Source of the DNA: Nitratireductor aestuarii
GTDB taxonomy: Bacteria; Pseudomonadota; Alphaproteobacteria; Rhizobiales; Rhizobiaceae
NCBI RefSeq assembly: GCF_014641695.1
Contig: NZ_BMIF01000006.1
Location: 124,001-188,000, forward strand
Direction of reading: 5' to 3'
Length of the DNA: 64,000 nucleotides
Under the pieces are notes generated by a model that was not told the origin of the DNA, ran no database searches, and was given only the letters and a program-made list of their open reading frames with translations. How positions within the stretch are numbered: position 1 is the stretch's first letter; every line of letters starts with the position of its first letter. Both the position numbers and the translations under genes were made by a program. Positions 8,464 to 16,868 of the stretch are shown in pieces.

Positions 8464-10020
8464 TTAAGCATCTGCCGGTTCGTGTGTTCTGGTTTCGCCG
8501 TAGCAGGACGCCTCGATAGAGGACTTCGTGACTTCGCTTCCGCGCAACTGTGCTTTGACACGGCCGCGCTCGAAGACGAGCACCCGGTGTGCGATCTGCT
8601 CAAGCTGCTCGAATTCGGACGTCGCGCAGATCACGGCCGCGCCGTTTCTGCAGGCTTCAAGCAGGCGCTCGTAGATTTCACGGCGGGCCCCGACGTCGAT
8701 ACCCTGTGTCGGTTCGTCGAGCAGGATCAGCTTCGGTCCGAGCTGCAGCCACTTCGCCAGCAGGAGCTTTTGCTGATTGCCGCCGGAGAGCTCCGACGCC
8801 GCCTGCTGCGGCGCGTTGGCCTTCACGACGAAACGCTCGATCAGGCCTGCCGTCGTCTGCTGCCGCTTGCCATGGTCGAGGCGGAAACGTCCCTCGCCGC
8901 GGACGGCGAGCGGGAGCATGGCGTTTTCGGTGAGGCTGATGTCGAGCGCGAGACCCTTGATGGGGCGGTCTGCCGGAATGAAGGAAATGCCGGCGCCAAT
9001 GGCGTCGCTCGGGCGCAGCCTGGCAAGGTCGTAGACCTCGCCGTTGATCCTGAGCTGACCGGAAAGTGCCTTTTGTGCGCCGGCGAGCAGGCTGGGAACC
9101 TCGTCGTAGCCGGAGCCGATCAGGCCGGTAAGGCCGAGGATCTCGCCGGGACGTACGTCGAAGCTGAGGTCTCTGACGGTGCCGCCATTGGCACCCATCA
9201 CCGTGAGGAGCGGGGCCGATGGGCCGCTGACGTCTCCCACAAGCCGTTCCTGGGTGAGCGCGCGCCCAACAATGGCGGCGACGATGTCGCGCCGATCCGT
9301 GTTGGCGCTCTCGAACGTACCGATGACATGCCCGTCGCGAAGCACGGTTGCCCGGTCGGTGATCTCCTTCACCTCATCGATGTCATGCGAGACGAAGATG
9401 ATGCTGACGCCGCTGTCGCGCAGGCGGCGCATCATGGAAAACAGCTCGCGCACGTCCTCGATGGGCAGGAACGGGGTCGGTTCGTCCAGGATCAGCACGC
9501 CGGGGCTGGCCTGATCGGAGTGCGAGCTGACCCGGTCGGCGGCGCGGACGATGGCTAGCTGCGCACGCTTGACGGGCGACAGGTCGGCCACCTGGGCCAT
9601 CGGGTCGAGCTTGATGTGGTACTGGTCAAACAGCCGCCGCGCGCGTTCTGCTTCGGCCGTCCAGTTGACGAACCAGCGCCCGCTGCGCGCATCGTCGCCA
9701 AGAATGAGGTTTTCGAGAACAGTCGCGTCAGGCAGCAGGCCAAGGTTCTGATGAACGAAGGCCAGGCCGATCTTCTCGCTGCGGCCGAGGGGGATGGGAA
9801 GCGCAACCGGCTTCCCATCGATGTGCAGGGTTCCCTCATCCGGCTTGTGAAAGCCGGAGAGGATCTTGATGAGCGTAGATTTGCCAGAGCCGTTCTTGCC
9901 CAGGAGTCCGTGGATTTCGCCGGGCATCACGACGAGATCCGCACGCGAAAGCGCGTGAACCCCGCCGAAAGTCTTGGTCAGCCCCCGGATTTCCAGGCGC
10001 GGAACAACCTGGCTTGTCAT
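8464..10020 (-). CDS. sugar-type ABC transporter ATP-binding protein, double cassette (RbsA/MglA-like)
   Basis: The 518-residue protein carries two ABC cassettes. The first has Walker A GKNGSGKST (near residue 40), a degenerate signature (LSPVKRAQ) and Walker B VLILDEPTP. The second has a degenerate Walker A (GLIGSGYDE) but an intact signature LSGGNQQK and Walker B LILLDEPTQG, the asymmetric pattern typical of RbsA/MglA/XylG. It energises the adjacent RbsC-like permease. Its start codon overlaps the stop of the binding-protein gene (10017-10020), indicating translational coupling. Length and architecture are normal for the family. Confidence 0.92.
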   Translation of the reverse strand: MTSQVVPRLEIRGLTKTFGGVHALSRADLVVMPGEIHGLLGKNGSGKSTLIKILSGFHKPDEGTLHIDGKPVALPIPLGRSEKIGLAFVHQNLGLLPDATVLENLILGDDARSGRWFVNWTAEAERARRLFDQYHIKLDPMAQVADLSPVKRAQLAIVRAADRVSSHSDQASPGVLILDEPTPFLPIEDVRELFSMMRRLRDSGVSIIFVSHDIDEVKEITDRATVLRDGHVIGTFESANTDRRDIVAAIVGRALTQERLVGDVSGPSAPLLTVMGANGGTVRDLSFDVRPGEILGLTGLIGSGYDEVPSLLAGAQKALSGQLRINGEVYDLARLRPSDAIGAGISFIPADRPIKGLALDISLTENAMLPLAVRGEGRFRLDHGKRQQTTAGLIERFVVKANAPQQAASELSGGNQQKLLLAKWLQLGPKLILLDEPTQGIDVGARREIYERLLEACRNGAAVICATSEFEQLEQIAHRVLVFERGRVKAQLRGSEVTKSSIEASCYGETRTHEPADA

Positions 10021-11123
10021 TCGGCGATCTTCCAGAGCTTGCGATAGCCTTCGACATAGGCATCGCCGTAGCCCTTTGCGGGGTCGGCCGGGTTGCCGAC
10101 TTCGTCAATGTTCTCGGCCGTGAAGATGCGCAAGGGTACCTTGGAGTCGCGGACAGCTTCCATGTCGCACAGCAGCCGCATCTCGGCGTCGAGCATTGCA
10201 TGAGCGATCCAGTCCAGGTTCTCGCCGATGTCGATCTCAACATCGCCGGCACGGATCATGTCGAGGACGAAGGGTGTACCGTTGAAGGTCGCGACCTTCA
10301 CCTGTTCGCTACGTCCGGCGATGGCGATCGCCGGCGTGACGAAGGTCGACATGCTGTCGTAGATCGGGATGACGTAGTTGAGGTCCGGATTGGACTGCAG
10401 TGCACCGGCCACGGTCGGCTGAACCTTGGTCGACCAATCGACGATTGGCACGTTCACGATCTCATACTTGCAGTCCGGGCAGTGCTCCTTGAAGGCATAG
10501 GTGATGCCGGCAACGAGTGAATCGGTGGAGAGCGCTTCCGTGGAAACGAGCACGAGAGCGTTCGTCTTGCCGTCGGTCTGCGCGATGGTCCAGTCGGCCA
10601 TCAACTCACCGGCCTTGTGGTAGTCGATCGCGATAGCCGCATCGACACCGGCAGGTGCATCCTGCTCAAGACCGGTCAGGTGCGAGGTGACAACCTTCAC
10701 GCCCTTGGCCTGGGTCTGCATGACCTGAGGCTCGAAGAAGCGCGGGTCGGCACCAGCAAGAAGGCTGACGAGGCCGAACCCGTTGTTGGCAGCATAATCC
10801 ATGCCCTGGATCCACTGCGTCGGGTTGCCCTGGTTTTCCCACTCCATGTGCTCGAAACCAAGTTCCTGCGCCAGCTTGGTCTTGTGGTCGCTGATGGTCT
10901 TGATGAACGGAATGGCGCTCGAAGCGGGGATGGTGAAGATCTTCTTGCCGGCCATGCAGGCCTTGGCGTCGAAGGGTTCACCGGCCGGCACGAAGTCCGG
11001 AATCTTGGAGTAGTTGGCGAGGTTCTCCTTGGCCTTGTCCACGCCTTCGTCAGCGGTGGCGGGAAGGAACGCCACCAATGAGAGGGCCGATGCCAGACCC
11101 AAAATCTTTGCAACGCGTATCAT
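10017..11123 (-). CDS. periplasmic substrate-binding protein of an RbsB-type ABC transporter
   Basis: A 368-residue secreted protein with a Sec signal peptide (hydrophobic core about residues 8-22, cleavage likely near ATADEG). It has two-lobed type 1 binding-protein character: segments such as FTIPASSAIPFIKTISDH, an early AQELGFEHMEW and a late VEIDIGENLDW are arranged like ribose/xylose-binding proteins. It delivers substrate to the permease/ATPase encoded by the next two genes. It lies 66 bp downstream of hyuB and overlaps the ATPase gene by 4 bp. It has more cysteines than most RbsB proteins (for example one at about 57 and a CxxC-like CPDC near 228). The ligand is inferred to be the substrate or a precursor for HyuA/B/C. 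Confidence 0.88.
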   Translation of the reverse strand: MIRVAKILGLASALSLVAFLPATADEGVDKAKENLANYSKIPDFVPAGEPFDAKACMAGKKIFTIPASSAIPFIKTISDHKTKLAQELGFEHMEWENQGNPTQWIQGMDYAANNGFGLVSLLAGADPRFFEPQVMQTQAKGVKVVTSHLTGLEQDAPAGVDAAIAIDYHKAGELMADWTIAQTDGKTNALVLVSTEALSTDSLVAGITYAFKEHCPDCKYEIVNVPIVDWSTKVQPTVAGALQSNPDLNYVIPIYDSMSTFVTPAIAIAGRSEQVKVATFNGTPFVLDMIRAGDVEIDIGENLDWIAHAMLDAEMRLLCDMEAVRDSKVPLRIFTAENIDEVGNPADPAKGYGDAYVEGYRKLWKIAE

Positions 11124-11189
11124 GTCCAGTTCTCCTCAGGTTCTACGCGAAAGTTCCCAGTCGTTTTTTGTTATTCGCGCGGCTGACCC

Positions 11190-12947
11190 CTATGCTTCGC
11201 CGCGCAATCTCCGTGTTGCAGCCTCATCCACCGCACCGCCTGCTATGACGACTGCGTAGTCTGACTGTGCCGTCTCAGGCGTGATCAGTTCGTCCAGGAC
11301 ATCGTCCAGCACCAGTTTCGGGTCACGCTTGGTGGGATCGCCATAACCGCCGCCGCAGGGGCCGTAGGCGGTGATGCAGTCGCCTTTCGCCAGCTGGCGG
11401 TAGGGGATTTTCGACGGCAGATTGACCACGTCGCCACTCGCACGGGCCAGTTCCACCTTGGCAGGCGAGCCGTCCTTACCGTCGAGGAAGCCCCATGGAC
11501 GGAAGCGCTGGCCGTCGCCTTCAACCGATACCGCGCCATCTTCGAGCAGTTCGAACGAGCGGATGGAGCCGATACCGCCGCGCCAGGTGCCTGCGCCGGC
11601 CACGTCTTCGCGCAGTTCGTACTGCAGGACACGCAGGGGAAGATGGGACTCGATATCCTCGATCGGGTTATTGCGGGTGTTTGCATAGAGCGTGTCGACG
11701 GCGTCCATGCCATCCTTGCCGGCGCGGCCGCCGTAGGCGCCTTCCATGATCTCCATGTGAACCCAGGGCTTGCCGCCCGAAGCGCCACTGAAGGCCATGA
11801 CGCGAAGGTTGCCGATACCGGCGCTGACCTGCTTCGGCACAGCCGGAGCAATCGCCTTCATTACCGTGTCGGCGACCGCATTGCCCGAACAGAAACGGGC
11901 GATGACCGGGGCCGGGAAGATCGGATTGGCGAGGCAGCCCTTCGGCGCGTGGATCGTGATCGGGCGGGTCAGGCCGCTGTTCTGCGGAATATTTCCGTAA
12001 ACATCGCTGTCGAGCAGGATCGAACGGAGCGTCAGCCACACGGCGCAGTCAACGGTGCCGACGAGCGGCATGTTGATCGGCTTGTTGGTGGTCTGCGGGG
12101 CCGTTCCGGTCAGGTCGACGTGAATGTCGGAGCCCGACACGGTCAGCGTCACCTCGATCGGCAGTTCCTTGAGCGCCGGATCCGGATCATCGAGGTATCC
12201 GTCGATGAAGGTTCGGGCGTTGTAGCGGCCATCCGGAATGCGGGAGATGGCATCGCGCATCAGACGCTCGGAATAGTCGAGCAGGTCTTCGTAAGCGCCC
12301 GTGACGGTCTCGAGGCCATATTGCTCCAGCAGCGCCGAGTAGCGCTCTGCACCGATGCGGGCGGCCGCGATCTGCGCTTCCATGTCACCGACGACGAGAT
12401 CGGCGATGCGGATGTTGCTGCGCAGGATCTGCCAGACCGGTTCAACCTTGCGGCCGGCGTCATAGACGCGGATCGCCTTAAACTGCAGGCCTTCGGCGTA
12501 GGTGTCCACGGCGTCCACGATACCGCAGCTGCCGGGGGTGAGTGCCCCGATGTCGAGATGGTGGGCGGTCGTCACCGAGAAGCCGGCGAGCTCGCCCTTG
12601 TGGAAGATCGGCACCGCGAAGCCTACGTCCGGACCATGGGAGGCGCCGCCATAGGGATCGTTGTGCATGAAGACGTCGCCCGGCTGGACCTTGTCTCCTC
12701 GCTTCTCCAGTTCGCCAAGGATACCGGCGATATAGCCCGGGATCGGGCCGGACTGCAGCGGAGTGCTCATGGTGCACTCGCAGAGCTGCCTGCCAGTGGC
12801 GTCCGTCAGGGCCGTGCCGAAGTCTTCACTTTCGCGAATGATGCTCGAGTAGCTCATTCGCATGAGCTTGTGGCCCATTTCGACTGCGATGTTCTCAAGC
12901 GCACCGTGAATAACGGCCGCAAGGATAGGATCGACGCGCGTCTGCAT
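11190..12947 (-). CDS. hyuB: hydantoinase/oxoprolinase B subunit
   Basis: The 585-residue product is a HyuB/N-methylhydantoinase B-family protein, recognisable by the N-terminal MQTRVDPILAAVIHGALENI and later conserved blocks FMHNDPYGGASHGPDVG, LPLRVLQYELREDVAG and GGGYGDPTKRDP. Together with HyuA it forms ATP-dependent hydantoinases, 5-oxoprolinases or acetophenone-carboxylase-like enzymes. The ATG at 12947 is preceded by AGGAGG at ideal spacing; the longer frame up to 13010 lacks any site and would run into hyuA. It lies 17 bp after hyuA in the same operon. Length is usual. The substrate class (hydantoin versus oxoproline or N-methylhydantoin) is undecided; the adjacent carbamoylase-type hyuC favours a hydantoin or cyclic ureide. 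Confidence 0.9.
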   Translation of the reverse strand: MQTRVDPILAAVIHGALENIAVEMGHKLMRMSYSSIIRESEDFGTALTDATGRQLCECTMSTPLQSGPIPGYIAGILGELEKRGDKVQPGDVFMHNDPYGGASHGPDVGFAVPIFHKGELAGFSVTTAHHLDIGALTPGSCGIVDAVDTYAEGLQFKAIRVYDAGRKVEPVWQILRSNIRIADLVVGDMEAQIAAARIGAERYSALLEQYGLETVTGAYEDLLDYSERLMRDAISRIPDGRYNARTFIDGYLDDPDPALKELPIEVTLTVSGSDIHVDLTGTAPQTTNKPINMPLVGTVDCAVWLTLRSILLDSDVYGNIPQNSGLTRPITIHAPKGCLANPIFPAPVIARFCSGNAVADTVMKAIAPAVPKQVSAGIGNLRVMAFSGASGGKPWVHMEIMEGAYGGRAGKDGMDAVDTLYANTRNNPIEDIESHLPLRVLQYELREDVAGAGTWRGGIGSIRSFELLEDGAVSVEGDGQRFRPWGFLDGKDGSPAKVELARASGDVVNLPSKIPYRQLAKGDCITAYGPCGGGYGDPTKRDPKLVLDDVLDELITPETAQSDYAVVIAGGAVDEAATRRLRGEA

Positions 12948-12964
12948 GATTTGCCTCCTGAACC

Positions 12965-15031
12965 TTAGTTGTCGCGCGTCATGCGCACGTTGCCGTACCG
13001 ATCCGCCCAATAGATCCAGCCTGGCGGAACGACGGTCGTCGTATCAGTCTGAAGCAGGATTGCCGGGCCGCTGTACTTGACGTCGACCGGGAGCGTCGTC
13101 CGCTCGATGTGCGGCGTCTCGAAGGCCTGCAGGTTTCCGTCCACGCGGAAGACGCACCGGCCGGAACCAACCTGGGTCGGTTCACCGGAAACCGCGTACA
13201 CCGGCGGCTCCGAAAGCTTGTCGACGAGGCCAAGGCCGCGCACCTTTACGGTGACGATCTCGATCGGGCTGCTCTCGAACGCGTGGCCGTATTCGGCACG
13301 GTGACGGTCGTGGAACGCACGCCAGACGGTCTCCAGTGACTCCTCCGACAGAGGACCATCGGGGACGTCAATCTTCAGTTCGTAACCCTGGCCAACGTAG
13401 CGCAGGTCAGCCTGGCGCAGCATACGAACCCGGTCGGCAGGCACCTTGTCACGCTCGAAGATCGCGCCAAGCTCGGCTTCCATGTCGTCATAGAGCGCCT
13501 GCAGCCTGCTGATCTCGAGCTCGCCCTTCACTGCGAAGGCGGTGCGCAGGGCGTGATATTCGAGATCGGCCGTCAGAAGACCCACGGCGGAGGTGATGCC
13601 GGGATGGGGCGGGATCAGGACGCTCGTCATGCCGAGCATGGCAGCCGTTTCGGCAGCCTGCAGCGGACCACCGCCGCCAAAGCCGGACAGCGTGAATTCG
13701 CGCGGATCGATACCCTTCTGGACCGTCCTCGAGCGGATGGCATTGGCCATGTTGCTGTTGAGGACGGTGAGTACGCCTTCTGCGGTTTCTTCCGGCGTGC
13801 GGCCAAGCTTTTCGGCCAGTTCACCGATAACACGGGCCGAAGCCTCGGCATCAAGCGACATGCGTCCGCCAAGGAAGCGTTCCGGCACCAGGCGGCCGAG
13901 CACCACATTGGCGTCGGTCACGGTAGGCACGGTGCCGCCACGACGGTAGGCAGCGGGGCCAGGAACGGCGCCTGCAGACTGCGGCCCAACGCGGAAGGCC
14001 TTGCCCTGATCAAGATAGGCGATGGAGCCGCCGCCAGCGCCGATCGTATGGATGTCGATCATCGGCAGCATGACGGGGAAGCCTGCGATCTGGGCGCTGC
14101 GCGCATCCGATTCCGTCAGGCGACCATCACGGATGATGCCGATGTCGGCGCTGGTGCCGCCGATATCAAGCGTCACCAGCTTGTCGATGCCGGCATGCTG
14201 GCCGACCCATTCACCACCGCGGACACCCGCGACGAGGCCGGAAAGCAGCGTAGACGCCGGGCGTTCGGCAATCATCTCCGGTGTCGCAAGGCCACCCGAG
14301 GAGGTCATCACGCGCAGTTCGCCGGTGATGCCGAGCTTCGCAAGTTCCCCGCTGAGATTGCTGATGTAGCGGCGCACTTTCGGTCCGATGAAGGCCGACA
14401 TGGCCGCCGTGGTGAAGCGCTCGAACTCGCGGAACTGCGGGGAAACGTCAGCCGAAGTCGTGACGAATACGTCTGGCAGGATTTCCCGAACGATCTCTGC
14501 CGCGCGGCGCTCGTGTGCCGGATTGACGTAGGAGAACAGGAAGCCGATCAGGACGGCCTCAACGCCGGCTTCGCCCAGTTCACGGGCAGCCTGTGCGACG
14601 GCTTCTTCGTCCAGCGGAACAAGCTCAGCGCCCTGCGCGTCCAGACGGCCCTCCACAGTCTTGCGGAAGCGGCGATGGATCAGCGGCCGGTTCTGCCAGG
14701 GCAGGTCCTGCATGATCGAATAATGCTGCGGGCGCTGATGTCGACCGATGTGAAGGACATCGCGGAAGCCCTTGTTGGTGATCATGCTGGTTATGGCGCC
14801 ATCGTGAACCAGCATAGCATTGGTTCCGACGGTCGTGCCGTGGAACACGGCGGTAATTGCCTCGGGAACGATGCCTGCAATCTCGCAGATGCCCTGGATG
14901 CCGGCAATGACACCTTCAGCTGGATTGGCAGGAGTGGACGGAACCTTATGGATCGTTACGGCTCCCTTTGCCAAATCCGCAAGAATGAGGTCTGTGAACG
15001 TCCCGCCGACGTCAACTCCTAGTGCAATCAT
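12965..15031 (-). CDS. hyuA: hydantoinase/oxoprolinase A subunit (ATP-dependent)
   Basis: A 688-residue HyuA-family protein. The N-terminus IALGVDVGGTFTDLILAD is the phosphate-1 loop of the acetate kinase/Hsp70-like fold, and LVTLDIGGTSADIGI (about residue 290) is the second nucleotide-binding signature; GAGGGSIAYLD follows. It activates the substrate with ATP and works with HyuB. I chose the ATG at 15031: GGAG/GAGG lies 8-12 bases upstream and the motif starts at the second residue, whereas the open frame to 15199 would overlap the divergent marR gene. As first gene of the six-gene operon, its promoter must lie in the 131-bp gap that carries the operator-like repeats. Confidence 0.9.
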   Translation of the reverse strand: MIALGVDVGGTFTDLILADLAKGAVTIHKVPSTPANPAEGVIAGIQGICEIAGIVPEAITAVFHGTTVGTNAMLVHDGAITSMITNKGFRDVLHIGRHQRPQHYSIMQDLPWQNRPLIHRRFRKTVEGRLDAQGAELVPLDEEAVAQAARELGEAGVEAVLIGFLFSYVNPAHERRAAEIVREILPDVFVTTSADVSPQFREFERFTTAAMSAFIGPKVRRYISNLSGELAKLGITGELRVMTSSGGLATPEMIAERPASTLLSGLVAGVRGGEWVGQHAGIDKLVTLDIGGTSADIGIIRDGRLTESDARSAQIAGFPVMLPMIDIHTIGAGGGSIAYLDQGKAFRVGPQSAGAVPGPAAYRRGGTVPTVTDANVVLGRLVPERFLGGRMSLDAEASARVIGELAEKLGRTPEETAEGVLTVLNSNMANAIRSRTVQKGIDPREFTLSGFGGGGPLQAAETAAMLGMTSVLIPPHPGITSAVGLLTADLEYHALRTAFAVKGELEISRLQALYDDMEAELGAIFERDKVPADRVRMLRQADLRYVGQGYELKIDVPDGPLSEESLETVWRAFHDRHRAEYGHAFESSPIEIVTVKVRGLGLVDKLSEPPVYAVSGEPTQVGSGRCVFRVDGNLQAFETPHIERTTLPVDVKYSGPAILLQTDTTTVVPPGWIYWADRYGNVRMTRDN

Positions 15032-15058
15032 GATTACCTCTCCAACCAATATCGGAAG

Positions 15059-15102
15059 ATTGATCCATCTGGATTGATCTGGCAAGTTGAATCTACATGG
15101 AT
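15059..15102. promoter_or_regulatory. tandem operator-like dyads between hyuA and marR
   Basis: Two similar imperfect palindromes lie 28 bp apart centre to centre in the divergent gap: ATCCATCTGGAT (15063-15074, arms ATCCA/TGGAT) and ATCTACATGGAT (15091-15102). The first sits inside a 17-mer, attgatccatctggatt (15059-15075), that recurs exactly, inverted, upstream of the quinone oxidoreductase at 16852-16868. Spacing close to a whole number of helical turns suggests cooperative dimers on one DNA face. Binding by the adjacent MarR protein is inference. Confidence 0.6.
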
Positions 15103-15162
15103 CTAATTTGTTGGTCGCTGGCATGCTGGACGATCTGCGAGGAGCCTCGTAGGGGAGAGAGA

Positions 15163-15672
15163 ATGAAGAGCATTGCTGAGGATGAAACGTTGAGTACAAA
15201 CGACTACAGAGCGAGCATCTTTGCCGGAAAATTGAAGGAGCTGATGGTCATCAGCTATGTTGTTCTGGGAAACAACGTGGTGACCGGCCGCTTTATCGAG
15301 AAGCGCTACCGCATGCCTATCCAGGCGTGGTCGTCTCTTTATGTCGTCAGGGAATTTCCCGGCATACGCGCCAAGGAAATTCGCGAGGTCATTCCCCGTC
15401 CGCAGAACACGATCAGCCGGGCCGTCTCGCTGCTGGAAGCGCGGGGCTATCTCCGCCAGGAAGTGTCGGAGACGGATGGGCGCGAGAAATGCCTCTACGT
15501 GACCCCCGCAGGTGCGAAGCTGGTGGATGAACTCGTCGAGATCTCTCGGCTGAGACAAGAAGAATGGCTGGCGCCTCTGACGCCGGAGGAACGCAAGATG
15601 TTCTACCAGCTGTCCCGCAAGATCGCGGAAGGCCAGAAGCTGCTGACCACAGAGGTAATGAGCGTCGATTAG
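15163..15672 (+). CDS. MarR-family transcriptional regulator
   Basis: A 169-residue winged-helix regulator. The recognition region reads FPGIRAKEIREVIPRPQNTISRAVSLLEARGYLRQEVSETDGREKCLY in fragments (about residues 62-110), the classical MarR HTH plus wing with the conserved D-x-R in the wing (ETDGREK). It probably represses or co-regulates the divergently transcribed hydantoinase operon, with ligand binding releasing DNA. The start at 15163 is preceded by AGGGGAGAG; the longer frame from 15097 would cover the presumed operators. It converges on the quinone oxidoreductase gene, with a hairpin terminator between them. The target operator is suggested by the repeats at 15059-15102 and 16852-16868. 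Confidence 0.88.
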   Translation: MKSIAEDETLSTNDYRASIFAGKLKELMVISYVVLGNNVVTGRFIEKRYRMPIQAWSSLYVVREFPGIRAKEIREVIPRPQNTISRAVSLLEARGYLRQEVSETDGREKCLYVTPAGAKLVDELVEISRLRQEEWLAPLTPEERKMFYQLSRKIAEGQKLLTTEVMSVD

Positions 15673-15687
15673 CTGCTGATGGCTGCC

Positions 15688-15722
15688 AGAAACCGGCAAA
15701 GCGTGTAGCAATGCCGGTTTCT
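15688..15722. terminator. bidirectional terminator between marR and quinone oxidoreductase
   Basis: Perfect 10-bp arms AGAAACCGGC (15688-15697) and GCCGGTTTCT (15713-15722) with a 15-base loop lie between two convergent genes. The upper arm is A-rich and the lower arm T-rich, so either strand gives a weak U-tail. Confidence 0.7.
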
Positions 15723-15742
15723 CGCCGTCCCAAACGGAAAAC

Positions 15743-16726
15743 CTACTCCGCCACCTTCAATAAAAGCTTTCCCGCAACCTGACGGGAAAGAAGGCGGTCA
15801 TACATCTCGTGCACCTTCTCCAGAGGGTAAACGCCTTCGACCGGCACTTTCAGGCTGCCATCGGCGATCCTCGATACGACCGCCTCAACCGCGTTGCGCG
15901 AGAGGTCCGAACGAAAATCTATGTGGCCCAGATGGAAGCGGGTAAACGTCAGCGAGCGGCGAACAAGACGTTCCCAAAGGTTTGGATAAGGCCTGCCTTC
16001 TGCTTCACCGAAACTGACGACATGGCCGAGCGGGCGGATAGCGTCGAAGGATTTGTCGAGAATACTGCCGCCAGTGGAATCGATGACCTTGTCGACACCG
16101 CGGCCTTCCGTCATCTCAAGAACGACCTGAACAAAGTCTTCCTCGTTGCGGTTCACGACGCGCGCTGCACCATATTCAAGCGGGCGCTTCTCCTTGCCAG
16201 CCGTGCCGATGGTGCCGATCACAGTTGCCCCCGCCTGATGCGCGAGCTGGGTCAGGTAGAGGCCAACGCCGCCGCCAATCGCATGGATCAGGACAACGTC
16301 ATCCGGCTTGAGGGTAGAGACTGTGTGGAGCATATGCCAGGCAGTCAGCGCCTGTATGTAGAACGCAGCTCCGGTATCAGTCCCGACATTGTCTGGAAGA
16401 TGGATCAGACGCTCGCTCGGAATGGTGCAGAATTCAGCAAACCCGCCCGCATCTTCCGAAAAGCCGGCAACGCGATCACCCACCGAAACATCGTCAACAC
16501 CTTCGCCGATCGCCGTCACCGTCCCGCCAATTTCCAGTCCGGCAACGAGGGGATAGCCTTTCGGATGCGGGTAGCTGCCGACACGCATCATCGTGTCCGC
16601 ATAGTTGCACCCGCCATACTCAACCCTCACGAGCGCCTCGCCGGGGCTGGGGTGGGGAACAGGAACATCGGTGACGACCATGTTCTCTTCCTCGCCGCCA
16701 GGCGGATTGATCAGAACTGCGCGCAT
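15743..16726 (-). CDS. NADPH:quinone oxidoreductase / zinc-independent MDR dehydrogenase
   Basis: The 327-residue protein belongs to the medium-chain reductase superfamily, quinone oxidoreductase branch. It has a GroES-like N-terminal domain (VEYGGCNYADTMMRVGSYP, LEIGGTVTAIGEGVDDVSVGDRV) and a Rossmann domain with GGGVGLYLTQLAHQAGATVIG near residue 146. The structural-zinc cysteine cluster of alcohol dehydrogenases is absent. Family members reduce quinones or activated enones with NADPH. I prefer the ATG at 16726 (GGAAGGG upstream) over 16741. A copy of the MarR-type operator lies about 130 bp upstream, so it probably shares regulation with the hydantoin operon. Confidence 0.88.
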   Translation of the reverse strand: MRAVLINPPGGEEENMVVTDVPVPHPSPGEALVRVEYGGCNYADTMMRVGSYPHPKGYPLVAGLEIGGTVTAIGEGVDDVSVGDRVAGFSEDAGGFAEFCTIPSERLIHLPDNVGTDTGAAFYIQALTAWHMLHTVSTLKPDDVVLIHAIGGGVGLYLTQLAHQAGATVIGTIGTAGKEKRPLEYGAARVVNRNEEDFVQVVLEMTEGRGVDKVIDSTGGSILDKSFDAIRPLGHVVSFGEAEGRPYPNLWERLVRRSLTFTRFHLGHIDFRSDLSRNAVEAVVSRIADGSLKVPVEGVYPLEKVHEMYDRLLSRQVAGKLLLKVAE

Positions 16727-16851
16727 AGTTTGCCCTTCCATTTATTGCATGACGCGAGAGCGCGCGGGTTCCCCTTATGTTTATGTATGGAAATAGATAT
16801 CCGGCCCTCTGCGCGCTCAGAGTTGCGCAAGGCAGAGGGTGAGTCAATATA

Positions 16852-16868
16852 AATCCAGATGGATCAAT
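16852..16868. promoter_or_regulatory. second copy of the 17-bp MarR-type operator
   Basis: The sequence aatccagatggatcaat is the exact reverse complement of 15059-15075 in the hyuA/marR gap. It lies upstream of the quinone oxidoreductase gene and overlaps the last codons and stop of crtX. A 17-base identity in two regulatory positions 1.8 kb apart is very unlikely by chance. Confidence 0.6.

Noticed and set aside
11643-15022. Plus-strand open frames of 441 and 489 codons opposite hyuB and hyuA
   Set aside because: Antisense shadows caused by high third-position GC; hyuA and hyuB motifs lie on the other strand.
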